A stretch of DNA of 47,429 nt from NCBI GenBank assembly GCA_037447655.1, contig JBBHKE010001445.1, positions 56,335-103,763 on the forward strand. The letters run 5' to 3'. Positions within the stretch are counted from its first letter, which is position 1. Every line of letters starts with the position of its first letter. Positions 21,646 through 32,378 of the stretch are shown here, piece after piece. Source of the stretch: Zygnema cylindricum. Its lineage: Eukaryota; Streptophyta; Zygnematophyceae; Zygnematales; Zygnemataceae. A program made the translations under genes and the position numbers. The notes beneath the pieces were generated by a model. It ran no database searches, was not told the origin of the DNA, and saw only the letters and a list, made by a program, of their open reading frames with translations.

Positions 21646-21847
21646 ATGACATCATCAATGTAGCACCGGGCACAATTAATTCCTCGGAGCATCTCGTCCA
21701 TTGCCCGTTAGAATTTGGCAGGTGCATTCTTTAGCACAAAAGGCATGTAAATCCATTCATACAACCGGGAACTTGCCCAAAATGCAGTCCTCTCCCGGTG
21801 CATCAATTCCATTGCAATTTGATAAAACCCGTTCTTCATGTCGAAGG
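21646..21847 (-). pseudogene. Gypsy RT central segment with YIDD
   Basis: The minus strand reads FDMKNGFYQIAMELMHRE, then LYEWIYMPFVLKNAPAKF, a stop at a normally conserved Gln, RAMDEMLRGINCARC, and YIDDVI at the end. These are RT motifs A (with the first Asp), B and C (YxDD). All catalytic Asp residues remain. The only break visible is the Gln-to-stop change (TAA). Confidence 0.9.
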
Positions 21848-22904
21848 TGTTGTCCATCGCCTATTTCAGCCATGACTACATTCGGAAGGACCACAGACTA
21901 CCTCTCAAACAGTTGTGTTTCAGACAACACAGATTACTCTAGAATAGATAAAATCCCCTCAAACTGCAATAATAGGCATTATATTATAGACATTGTAATC
22001 TCCCAAAGTTATAGCCGATTCCACTAAGGAATCTAGAAGATATAAGCTCCAGAGTTTCACAAAAACAGCTACCAGTTTCACAAACTAACCACTTAGACCT
22101 CTCATAAAATCTTACATATATAATTGAATAAAATGAAACTGCACACACATATAGATTGTATATCATAGAATAACTTCACAAAGTTTCACATGAGAAAACG
22201 AAACAGGGTGATCACACCAACAGGTCAAAGATGTAGAAAACAGTTTGCCATTGCTTTGATAAACTTGACCGTGATACTCAAAATATTCTAAGTCCTACAA
22301 GTTATACTCAGAGAGTTCACTACTCAATATACAGAGGCTTACAAGCCGTACGGTATCTACCATATACCTAAACTATTGTAAGTATACCCGAATAGTTCAA
22401 GGTATGTCAGACTAAACAGATCTACACTAATAAACTATTTAGCAAAAAGACAAACCTATATTGTACAGAATATTTACATTGATATCTCCACAATCTTCGT
22501 ACGTCAAAAAACCAAGCTACCACTAAGCAACCACTTAGCAAATATCATTAGTTAGAATCTATTTTATTTATATTATATGCTGTTGCGACAACTGCTTTGT
22601 TCGTACGGATCATATCAAATTATCTGCAACTACGTTGACTTGGCTGCATCGCACCTGCTCCGTACCGGCGGCGCATTTCAACGTTTCATTTATTCTACAT
22701 CAGATTGCGTGCGATCCACAATCCATTTGTCAATGCTTCTTCACGCCACTAAATGAGTCTTTTACATCACTTAAATTATATCCTTTCGTTGGCTCCCCCA
22801 ATCCATGAATCCATTCAAACCTCCACATTAAATTCCATTGGGCACGAACCGTCACAAGCGCACAAAATATCGCGTACACACAAAAAAAACTTTTCAAAAC
22901 AACA
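21848..22904 (-). mobile_element. Solo LTR D in gypsy RT (1057 bp)
   Basis: Left border TGTTG, right border CAACA. Flanks GAAGG and CAAGG agree at 4 of 5. The minus-strand start TGTTGTTTTGAAAAG matches that of solo LTR 1, and decayed GCAGTTGCG-type units occur at about 22575-22670. The leader is only 26 nt (MAEIGDGQ, ATG at 21873) but again ends in CAACA in the same phase. The host RT reads on across it (ATIYST to FDMKNG). Confidence 0.85.
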
Positions 22905-23360
22905 CAAGGTGGAGTAAATGGTGGCCCCATTAAGAGAGTCGAAAATCTCTTCCGGAGTTGGCATCAGATACTAGTCAGAAATAGTTGTAGCGTTCAGCAT
23001 CTGATAGTCACTGCACATTCAGAATTCTACAGTTTTCACAGACGAATCCTTGTTAGGAGGAAGAACTGTTGGAAAAGCAAATCCTCCACTTCGTTACTCT
23101 CTTGAACCAATTCAGCTGGTACCAAGGTTTGGACTTGGGTGATGATAAACTCCTTCTCTTTGAAGCTGAGAGGGTACTACTTCTGCCAAAGAGTAGGCGT
23201 CTCGTTTGTCAGGTCGATTGAGAAAGGACTCCCCTTCTAGATACCGACATCTGTGTCTGACCAAGAGAACACTTGCTTATTTTTGGCCAAAAGTTCCGAG
23301 AGTTGGGCCTACTGCTGAGAATCCAACTTTTCCCCTAAGGTCCAACAATCTTTTTGTGGT
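22905..23360 (-). pseudogene. Gypsy RT N-terminal segment
   Basis: Minus strand: AQLSELLAKNKQVFSWSDTD, then SPFSIDLTNETPTLWQK, YPLSFKEKEFIITQVQTLV and ELVQES, and after a frame change MCSDYQMLNATTISD, LMPTPEEIFDSLNGATIYST. This is the usual gypsy start (linker, IDL.., YPLS..E, C.DY..LN..T, P.P..E..DSL.GA). A stop replaces the Gln usually found in SDQYP. Confidence 0.85.
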
Positions 23361-23639
23361 CCGCCCTAGCGCTTGATATCGAATTCTTGTCCCACCTGTG
23401 GGTCTACTTTCTCCCAGCCTGCTAGGACGCTAGTGCTGACTACTTCCACTAAACTGTCTATTTCTGAACCACCGCTCCCCGCCACTAGAGAAACACTCGT
23501 GTGTAGAATGTGAATTTTCTCCTTACTATCCCCCCCTCAAGCTGCAAAGTTACTTGCATTGCCAACAATTTATGAGCTTGAAAGTAAGTCGTTCGAGATT
23601 TTGGGGACTAGAGACTTGAAAATTTAAAAGCATGTTTTA

Positions 23640-24600
23640 CGACCCATATGATAACATTGAAATCCTTGCTCTTTTCTATTAAGTGCACCTCTGGAAGTTT
23701 GAAATACATGAAGCAGTTGTGGTGGATGGAATCCCATGGCTTGTTCTTGTTCTGCAATTGTTACTGTCGTCCATGTTTTTTTTGCCTTATCGAAGATCAT
23801 TCCCGCTGCTCCTTTTTGATATGCATGGCTGTGAGGAAAAGAAACCAACGTAGGAAGGGCTCGGCGTGGAAATCCTAGCTTGTTGCACTTAAAGAACGAG
23901 AACAGTCGGCTTTTGTCAGTGGCGTTGCCATTCGCCCTTTTCCGAGGATCTGCTGCACAAAATTCTGAGGGGCAGAGATCTGCTTCTCCAAGATTTTCTT
24001 CAGGACGGGAAGCGAGATCAAATTGGTCCAATAAGCTCTAACTTTGTGTGCCCGAGATCCAATTTGTGCTGCATCAAAAACCAATGGAGCTCCTACAATT
24101 TGGGTAACCTGATTCCACCTGTCGGTCACTTGTTTTCTTTAATCATCTCCTGAGTGAACATTTTCCAAAACGTACCCCACTTGTGTGTTCTGGTGATGTT
24201 GTACCCATGAGATTAACTGCACCATTGTAAAAAATGTTGTACTCTACAGACCCTGATGCCCTTTTCCTTGTCCGGCTAAGGAGTATCTTTGACATGGCCA
24301 CCCCGCCACTACCCGATCTACTCTTCCCTAGCTGGCCAAATGAGGCATCGTGATGTTATCCACATTCTAGGGGAGACTCCGGTGAGTTTTGGAAATTGCG
24401 CACACTAGAAGTTGTTGAGGATATAGGTGGTGAAGTGTTCGCAGGCGTTGTTCGCTGACAGCTCGTACTTCAGGAGAGATCTCGACGGCTATATAAGATT
24501 CTACTTGGTATCCTCCTTTCAAAACAGATTCTAAATCAGAATTGATTCCAGAAAATAGGGATAAAATCCGGAATCGTCAATCGGGAATTGTCAATGACAC
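23640..24600 (-). pseudogene. C5-cytosine DNA methyltransferase domain inside the gypsy polyprotein
   Basis: One minus-strand frame carries the C5-MTase motifs in order: motif I LSLFSGINSDLESVLKGG (about 24549-24520), motif II region YIAVEISPEVRAV, motif IV with the catalytic Cys VAGWPCQRYSLAGQGKG (TGT at 24292-24294), motif VI YVLENV (about 24157-24174), then QIVGAPLVFDAAQIGSRAH (about 24100-24045). After one frame change near 23920 it continues LPTLVSFPHSHAY and TVTIAEQEQAMGF, fitting motifs IX-X. Motifs I to VIII are in a single frame with four stops (three TAG, one TAA) and no frameshift. The enzyme transfers methyl groups from S-adenosylmethionine to cytosine C5. Length (about 310 codons) fits a lone catalytic domain. 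Its place between protease and RT shows it is part of the element. DNMT capture by retrotransposons has been reported in charophytes and dinoflagellates. Confidence 0.88.
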
Positions 24601-24989
24601 CACTTGTTAGTTGAATTTCTCGTCGTTGCATATTGTCCTAGGAACCTCAAACCAAAGGTTAGGATCTGTTTCCTTTATTGATAAATCGGAGAAATTCTGA
24701 TCGACTCCTCGTCGGAGTTTCGCTATCTGTAATAATTTGTCATTGTATTCCTCTTCTCACCGCTTGGAAATAGGGAATTGCTAGATCTCTTCGGCTATAT
24801 CGGTTGAGCTATCAAATAGATTTGTGGGAGTGGATATTGCATACACAAAGTAACAGCCGAACAGAAGAGCATTTATCTTTCCTCGATTCCATAAATCTAA
24901 TGGAACCACCACCTTAGTGCCTTCGGGATCTTCCGGGCTCCGTCACAGTAAACACCTCCTTCCACACACTCAATCCCATATTCAACCAG

Positions 24990-25314
24990 GTCCACATTGC
25001 CATTCCCAATAATTTTCAAACAACTTACCTTCAACTACCAAGAAAGGAAGCTGAATCCGGATTCGTTGTCTCGCGTCATCCGAAAATTCAATCTCCATGG
25101 CCTTGATAATTCCATAGACTGGCTAGCTTCCGTTGCTAACGTTACTCAGACACATGTTGGTTGGACAAATTTCTCGCCGGAGCTCCGATTGCATCTGCTT
25201 TAAAGCAGAGGTGGTGATCAGATTCGGCAGCGCCCCATTATCGACCACTACATCCTGATATCCTTTGTAGCCGTTAAGCTTAAAGTTGTCGGTCCAGTTT
25301 AGGATGAGAGCCAC
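24990..25314 (-). pseudogene. Gypsy aspartic protease relic
   Basis: Minus strand MALILNWTDNFKLNG, then YQDVVVDNGALPNLITTSAL near 25270-25215. The core VVVDNGALPNLI matches the retropepsin D-T/S-G-A block with Thr replaced by Asn. Downstream VYGIIKAMEIEFSDD and IQLPFLVVEG fit the later strands. It lies between the gag zinc knuckle and the methyltransferase, where a gypsy protease is expected. Confidence 0.6.
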
Positions 25315-25383
25315 CGATAACGCCTTCTAATCCCTATCTCTTATAGGGGTTTAGGGTAACGAGGATAAAAAGACGGCTTTGGG

Positions 25384-27660
25384 CTAATTTTCTAAAGCTA
25401 CATTTTCCCTCCCCAAATGGATTTCCTCTCCTAGTGCCTGAATGAGAACTTCTTCGATCAGAATATGAGAAAAGGCCAAAGTCTTGACGTGGGTGAGGGC
25501 GTAAGGCAATAGGTGTAGTACAAGCATGACAGCCGGTTTTGAGGAAGGGGGTTGGGACTCGGGCGATTTTTTGTCGGTTTCGACATCTTCGCCATCAAAA
25601 TTTGTTGTCGGAGGGGTGCTAGGAGGGTTATCATCCGGATGTTCGGCCAGGTATTTCTCAAACCATTTTTGATCACTTTGCTTATCAAGGTTTTTCTTTT
25701 CCAACAGTTTCTGTTTATCCGCCTCAAAATGTTCGAAACCCGGAGGCGGCTTCTTTTTAGGGGGTAGAGAAGGAGGTTGAGCTAGCTTGATGTCGTGGCC
25801 GACATCACTATTTAGAATTACTGCACGGGGAGTAAAGGATAACAGTCCAGTTGCTTTCCTGTTGTGGTCCCTCTGATCTAATTTTTGCCTATCTTTCTGT
25901 TGCTCCGCGGTAGAATCGCAAAGCTGCCAACGACCGTCCCCCACTCTCACATTCCAAGCTCCGACATGAAGGTCTAGGTGTGGTGAGCCTTAGGAGGTTC
26001 CATATCCCAACCCATAACTTCATCATCATCTCCACGTGTCGTGGCTTCTTGTTAAAGCCCCGCTAGCTTTTGCAATAGCTCGTGTTTGTTCCTTTGAAGT
26101 TTTTGAGTTGTTGTCACAGCACGTGTCCGGAAGGAGGATCCCTAGACGCACGGCGGCCAATTCCGCCGCGATCGCAGCCAATTGCTGGCTCTGTTGCTCG
26201 ATAATGTTTTCCGGGGTCAGCCTGGCCGGAGCTCATTGGGCTCGTTCTGGTTCCTCCATGGGGCGACGCCCCTATGGGTAGAGGAGCTGGACGGGGAGAG
26301 GATTGAATGCGATTTCCCCTCCACTAGTGAACAAAGCATATTGCATCATCTCTTTAGCGACCCCATTTTTGAGGAAACATTGCCTTTCTTTATGCACCAT
26401 AAAACCACAAGCTTCACATTTTAAGCTTGGTGGTATGTTTACTTTGGATCTCATTAGATATTTTTGCATCATCAAACTTGGGAATTTTTATTTGCCACAG
26501 CTGATATTGAGACATTTTCGATGTATCGTTCCGCGGAGTTAGTCGATAATTATTTTTGGTTGTAGGGTTTTCTCTCCCCCCCCTTCTCTTTTGATTCGTT
26601 CTTGCTGCTTCTGAGTCCTCTCAGCCTGTTCCTTCTCCCATTTTTTATGTTTTAGAGCAAGTTCCAGGTGCAATATTTTAGGGTAGTGCTTCCACCCATG
26701 ACCGGTTTGTTGATAATTGAGGCAATTATAAAGAAAACTCGGTCATCTGCCCCCATTGCGTGTTCTAACCCGCTGTCAGCAACTTGTTTCCCTTTAAGCT
26801 TCCGCAAAGCTTGAAGTTCAGCATGTTCCTCCTCATTCAATGAGGTTTCCCTAGCTAATCCTGCAAAGTTCATTCATGCCTTGCCGATTACGGCTTTCTC
26901 CCTTGCCTCACTATGGTCAAAGTGGTCGTACAAATTCATAGCCACCAAAGAAATGTTTTTGGCAGAGGGATTAATGTACTGAATTGCTTGTTCGGCAATC
27001 TAATTATTCAGGGTAGTTTGCCTTAATGGCCCGAACAAGTTACGGACAGCTATATAATATTTAGTGGCCATAGCTGGGAGGTCTAAAGTGGAGAGTTTGG
27101 TTTTCTGACAAAAGCTAGAGAGTAGATTGAAAAGAGTCTGTGGGGTTTCATTCTTCAAACACCGGAATTCCGTGAATTCTTTGATGGCATACTCAATTCT
27201 TTCGGTGTATAGGAACCTCTAGGTGTTGAAAAGAGTGGTGCAGGGTGTAGGGTTTGGGACCATTATGGTGGCAGCTCGGGCTTCCCCGAGAGCTTGCAGC
27301 TGATTGATATACGCTAGCCCTTGGGCTTGCAATTTTATATCTTGTGTGAATGCACGCGTTACGAAGTGTTTGCAAGCGCGGCCGGATCTACTTCCGCTTG
27401 CAAGATTGCTGCGTCGACAACCGAGTCATAGATTTTAATAGTAGGGGCCATTAAAAGCGGTTGCATTCTGTGTAGTCCGCAAGAGCTCCCGCGGAAAGGT
27501 AGTTTACCATCATCGGGAAAAGTTTTATTTCGAAGTCATCCGGGATTGCTCCTCCCCTATATTTTTTTATCTCGGATTGTGTGAAAGATTTCCACAACAA
27601 TTCGAAATCAGAGAATGCGATCCTCGAACTGTCTCCCGTAAAAATCCTTACGTCACCCAT
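25384..27660 (-). pseudogene. Gypsy gag capsid and nucleocapsid
   Basis: A frame starting at 27660 (MGDVRIFTGDSSRIAF) leads, through stops and frame changes, to capsid-like helices: IKEFTEFRCLKNETPQTLFN, LPAMATKYYIAVRNLFGPL and IAEQAIQYINPSA between about 27190 and 26960. KCEACGFMVHKERQC at about 26425-26378 is a CX2CX4HX4C zinc knuckle. A Lys/Pro-rich, then acidic linker (25950-25384, frame intact for 188 codons) follows and leads into the protease. The product would form the virus-like particle and package RNA. Confidence 0.7.
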
Positions 27661-28008
27661 TTATTTCTCCTCCTCCGCATGGTTGGTGAACTGTGGCGAG
27701 GCTGGTCTAGTGGGGCTAACAAACTGAGCTGGCGAAATTGCTCCTAGATCTACACCTTCTAGATCCGAACCGCTTCTTCCTCCGATAAAAAAGGTGGGTG
27801 TAACAGTGGGGATCCACCCCCCCCACTAACGATGGTCCTGTTGTTAAAGGAGGGGTGGGATTTCTTCCCCCTCTATACCCTGGAGCGTATTGTTCCTCTC
27901 TTTGAACTATCTCCACCGATAAGATGTGAAGACAAAGTTTGTTCAAAGGTCTTTGGGAAATGGGCGATGACGAAGACGGAGACGACTGGGGGCTTTGAGG
28001 AAAAGGTG

Positions 28009-29867
28009 TTAATCTCCTCGGCCGCCATCTGCATGTCTCGCGAGGAGGAGTCCCTCAGCTAGAAGATGGGGTGGGTCGCCTTTTGGAGGTCTCAGGAGGA
28101 GGAGTCCATGAGCTAGAAGATGGGGCGCTGAAGGTGAGTAAAGGAATTTTGGGGCGCATGGGTTCCGTGGTGGACTCCTGGACCGGTGAAATGGGAGTCC
28201 TGATGGCGAGGGAGAGGATGCGTGAGGTGGAGATGTTAGAGGAGCAGCAGAAGAAAGGGATGGCGTGGGAGAAGAGGCGTGAGGTGGTGATCGTGGAGGA
28301 GTGGACAGTTTGAGGGAAATGTGTTGTCTCCAGTCGGGTTGTAGTTGCACCGGAGCCTCCACATTGGAAGATCCCGCCACCGAGACAAAGGTAAGACGCT
28401 CAGTAGAAGCTGCTGTCAAGTTAGCTGGTAGATTTGCACCCAACCCCTCTCCATTAGTCATTGTTGTTTCCTCCCCTTCAAGCTGAAGAGGAGATTCCGA
28501 TCTAGGTGCTAGTGAAGTCGTTGGAGCTTGTGTCGCAAGAGGAGTTGCCAGACCTTGAGGTTGTCTTTCAGCAGAGGGACATGTCTTACGAAGAGGAGCT
28601 ACCTGTCCACTAAGGATCCCTTCTGATCTCTGTCTAGCCTGCCGAACGAGGAGCACTCCCTGTTCCAGTGTTTTCTTCCTTTTCTTTTCAAGAGCCTTCC
28701 ACTCTATTGTGATATGTCCGGCCCCCCGCCGTAGCCTGACTCTGCAACTGCAAGATATCAACCTGTTTCTATGTGCTGCTCACCACACCGAAGAGATACG
28801 CTATCCCATAACTTGGTATCAGGGGTCTGTGGGTCTCAAACGCCACAACCTTTCGTAAGGTCAAATAACCGCTACAGATAGACACACAGAGCTCGGAGAG
28901 ACAAAGGCGGAAAGGAAAAACGGCACCACTTTATGTTGGGGAGCAAACTTGCCATTGCTGTCTCGATGGTCGAATTAGTGCACTCTCTTGGGCTCAGGTA
29001 ACCCCCGCTTGCTGGTTTTTTCCCCGGCCCGGACCCGAGAGGTCGCCATGTCCCTAGACAGTCTACTGGTTGTTGTGTCCTCAGATTGGGTGAGTTGTTG
29101 GTGTGATGTTGATGGCATCCCTATTGCTCCCAAACTGAGGTGGAAGAGCCGATGTCGGACAAACTGCTCAATATTCCCACTACACCTCCCACTGGGCGTA
29201 CGATCCTGACTCACTCTGTTTTGGCAACCCGCTGCACCAACTCTTTCTTAACATTCAACTAATGGAGATTGTGAAGGGCTAAGATTTCCTTGCGACCTGG
29301 CCGGTTAGGATCTACCAAAATTTCATGCTCCATGTACATCTTCACTATCGAAGCCTTAAATCTTGTATAGCGCCCTACCTCGGAAGGGTGATCACGGATC
29401 GCTTCCTTATGGGCCAAACCCTTCCTATGTGATTTAGGAGATAAAGGCAGTCTCTCAATCTTCTTCGCGGCCTAGGCCCTGGCAGCCTCAGACAACGTAG
29501 GGAAGTTCTCGAGAAAAAACACAGGCGCAGGTGGAGGAGAGGGTTGCCTCAATGGCTGTTTTGAAGGAGTCTCAGCTGTAACACCCTTAGTCATCAATCC
29601 CTTAAGAAACTGCTTTATATTTAAAGTTGAGGGCAAGGGGACTGGTTCCTCGGGCTCTTGTGACTCTTCCTCCTGTGCCATTGATTCTTGCCTCTCCTGC
29701 TCTTCCGTATTGACACCAAAAAGATCCCTATCGTGAACTTCTCCTCCTCCTATAACTGACTGGAACAAAGGAGCTAAATCCTTTTTAGTACTCTCCTGGT
29801 CTGCTAGAAGTCTAACAAAGATTCCCTCAAAACCCACAATTCTGGTCCAAAAGATCCTAGTAGTCAA
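28009..29867 (-). pseudogene. Gypsy gag N-terminal, low-complexity region
   Basis: The frame from 29867 (MTTRIFWTRIVGFEGIFVRL) runs 131 codons, acidic then Pro-rich, to a stop at 29472. A second long frame (28761-28009, 250 codons) is Ser/Pro/Arg-rich with repeated SPPHASSP-type words. Between them the sequence is broken by stops. It is assigned to gag by position between leader and capsid. The first part also occurs at the end of the leader copy at 16341-16420. No fold is recognisable. Confidence 0.5.
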
Positions 29868-30511
29868 CCCCGACTGAAAAGCAACCGAAGCCCAAAAGGG
29901 ACTACCTAAAGAGAAAACAAAGGCACTTTCAAGCAGAATAATGGAACAATATAAGAATAATAAGTTGTTTGAGAATTAACAATATCACCTTGCCCTAGAA
30001 AAATAGAGATAAAGATATTATTTAGAATATTAGTAAGCGAGCTCAACATACCCCCAAAAGCAACGTTGACAACAAGAGGAGACGAAATCTCTCTCGAAAA
30101 CACAAAAACAGGTATTGTCCTCCTTAACTCCTTAGTTTCCGCAACCCGTAACCGGCAAGACCCCTCTCGATATCAAATAGCCACGAGTCCCAAATCGCCC
30201 AAAAAGGAAAGATATTGCCAACTACCCACCAGGACTACGATTTCCTCAAAGGACAAATGCAAACCAAGATGGCAGTAGGGTCGCTATCACATAACAAACA
30301 AAGGTTCTCCTAAAGACTGGAGAAATTGGCCGTTTGGTTTCCGTTAGGCGCGAAATAAAGTGCGTCCCGCTCAGTTTGGTAAATACAAGGATCTCGTCTG
30401 GCTCGGAACACTCACTCTTCCGTACTCTAATGACCGTATTGGTTAAAAAGGGCTCGGAAATCCTTAGTGATATAAAGGTGAGCCAAAAACGCACACGAGC
30501 TTGACAATATT
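29816..30511 (-). mobile_element. Gypsy leader (5' untranslated/gag-start region)
   Basis: Starts on the minus strand TGTCAAGCTCGTGTGCG at 30511 and matches 16341-17467 except for about 410 bp found only in the latter. Both copies keep a hydrophobic frame containing VVNVAFGGMLSSLT and IFISIFLGQGDIVNS, then a YYSYIVPLF-like segment (here 30103-29906), which would make one or two membrane helices. The 5' LTR that should precede it is missing and a SINE-like repeat begins at 30512. Confidence 0.65.
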
Positions 30512-30900
30512 TTATGAAGGGATATGGAAAAAGAAAAAGAAAAAATATGTATTTGTTATTTTTGATGAGAGTTGAAAGAAAAGTAGACTATAAAATAAGA
30601 GGAGTGTTGAAATTTATGTATTTTCTAGGTTTGAAATAGAAAAAATAAAGGAAAAGAAAACAGCAAAGGCATTATGCTTCTCACTCAACTCTCTAAGTCC
30701 CCACACTTATCGCAGTCACTGAAGACTGGAGAGGGAGTCAGAGCCATGGCTCCCTATGCAGTCCAAAAAGACAAAGAGTAGGCTAAATTTAGTCTGTACC
30801 GAAAGGGGCTGCCAGAAGAAGGATTTGATCTAGGTACCTATCGTCCATCAAAGAAGCTGGTAGCCGTTAGCCTTATCTTATAGTGTAGGACCAATGCTAA
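30512..30900 (-). mobile_element. SINE-like repeat with tRNA-like head, copy 1
   Basis: On the minus strand the head (about 30890-30815) contains AAGGCTAACGGCTACCAGC, resembling an A box, and AGATCAAATCCT, resembling a B box. The tail includes ACCTAGAAAATACATAAATTTC and ends in a T/C-rich run. The tail words recur in the + copy at 44080-44377. The head is too degraded for a functional tRNA. Confidence 0.5.
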
Positions 30901-31233
30901 ATTACATAGGGTACGATAAATATATAAATACTGACGACGCAATATGTTTCATTTAAACAAACTACGGGACGGACTTTACACGGAAATGAACCAGACCACA
31001 CAAATTCCGTACCGCACGGAATTAAAGAAACGACATTTCATTTCGACAAACGAAATCAAATGTCAGTTACGGATCAGACGGCCATGGTGCATGCCGACAT
31101 TGTAGAATGGTCGGTTTGGTAGTTTGCGGTCACCGTCACTCAAGATGACACGTGGAAGTATCTCATTGACTAGCACAATCTCCGGGAAGCATCACACCAA
31201 GTCTGGATGTGACAGGCGTCACTTTTATAGCCA
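30901..31233. other. No supported feature
   Basis: AT-rich to mixed sequence with no recognised motif. Confidence 0.4.
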
Positions 31234-31747
31234 TGTTGTATAGTGGTCGTACAAAAAGTACTCTGGGAATTGTATTTTTTTGTTCGATTCAGTCTTGAGA
31301 TTGGTGTCGTACTTCAATAGAAGGGGGTTTAGAGAGGGATTTAGGACTTAGAAAATAGTAGGTAGCCGCGTCTCTCGGAGAGAGCTTCTGTACAAAAGGT
31401 CAACTTTTACCAGCCATATCTAACTGCTCATTTGACCATTTTCAGTGATTTTTTTTGCTCCGGACTCAGGGGAGTCCAGGCTACACAAGAATGTAGTCAC
31501 TCTAAGATTTTGCTTGCCAGGGTGGCTACATTTGTAAGGGAAATTCAAAGTGGGGGATGTGTATAAATACTAAAATTCTAATTTTGCACTCTGTTGAGGA
31601 ACTGAGCACACATATTGTCTTCTTTCACAAGGGTGAAGCTGTATTGGGGTTCTGACTGTCAGGGTGTGAGTCATTTGGGTTTGTATCAACTTGGAGACGG
31701 CACTATCTAGATAAGCTTCTTTGGATTTGCGAATTATATGGGGAAAT
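31234..31747 (+). repeat. Dispersed repeat R31, copy 1
   Basis: About 514 bp whose reverse complement is found at 43313-43766 with many small changes. Shared words include TTTACCAGCCATA, GACTCAGGGGAGTC, CACTATCTAGATAAGCTTCTTTGGAT and a TCTCTCGGAGAGAG-like palindrome. GTGTATAAATAC near 31560 is a TATA-box-like sequence. It may be an LTR or promoter-bearing element, but terminal motifs were not found. Confidence 0.65.
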
Positions 31748-32050
31748 GGAGCTCACATAATTTTTATGGACATGTCATGCGTGCCAATGCAATAAATCTA
31801 CTAATATGGTTAATGTTGGTGGTGTAATCCCTTATATTACAAAGTGATTTGCATGTTTAACGATTATAATAATATGTATTCGAAAATTTTGAAACTTCTA
31901 AACAGTCTATGTTTTATGTATGAAAAGCAAAAAAGAAAATGGTTCGTTGTTAGCTCCACAATCCTCAACATGCCGATTAAAACCCTTCCTATCTACATGG
32001 AAATGCGTGAACCTACATGGGTTCACGACTTAAATTACAACCAATCAGCG

Positions 32051-32205
32051 TGCCTCGCCAACATTTTGAAATCGCACTTTGCGTCGCCAATGTTCTGAAA
32101 TCATACGTTGCGTCACCAACATTTTAAAACTATAAGTTGCATCACCAACGTTTGGAAATCATACGTCTTGTAATTAATTTCTTGAAAGCGTACGTTGTGT
32201 CACAA
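32051..32205 (+). repeat. Tandem repeat, about 31-bp unit, five degenerate copies
   Basis: Units of the type GCGTCACCAACATTTTGAAA followed by TCATACGTT recur from 32051 to about 32205, with increasing decay toward the right. Confidence 0.65.
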
Positions 32206-32378
32206 CAAAATCTGCGATAGAAAAAACTAAAGTACGGACGCCGTGGCTCACGCGAATATGTATCTCTGTGTTTCCCGCATAATTTTTTGTGTCACTTTGA
32301 TCACCATACACGGTAAAAATCGCGTCTACAGAAAATATGTGCTCTGACATAATTAGTGTGGTTGCAACACGTTATATT

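Larger units (their letters stand above)
17470..30511 (-). mobile_element. Large decayed Ty3/gypsy retrotransposon with DNMT and PHD domains
   Basis: Minus-strand order: leader 30511-29816, gag 29867-25384, protease about 25314-24990, C5 DNA methyltransferase 24600-23640, RT 23360-20900 (interrupted), RNase H about 20900-19150, integrase 19000-18000, PHD finger 17950-17795, polypurine tract, 3' LTR. RT-RNase H before integrase marks Ty3/gypsy. Three solo LTRs (19296-20291, 20956-21645, 21848-22904) are nested inside. Without them the body is about 10.3 kb, long for a gypsy element because of the extra domains. The 5' LTR is absent: sequence beyond 30511 is a SINE-like repeat. Many stops, a few frameshifts and an integrase deletion make it inactive. 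Confidence 0.85.
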
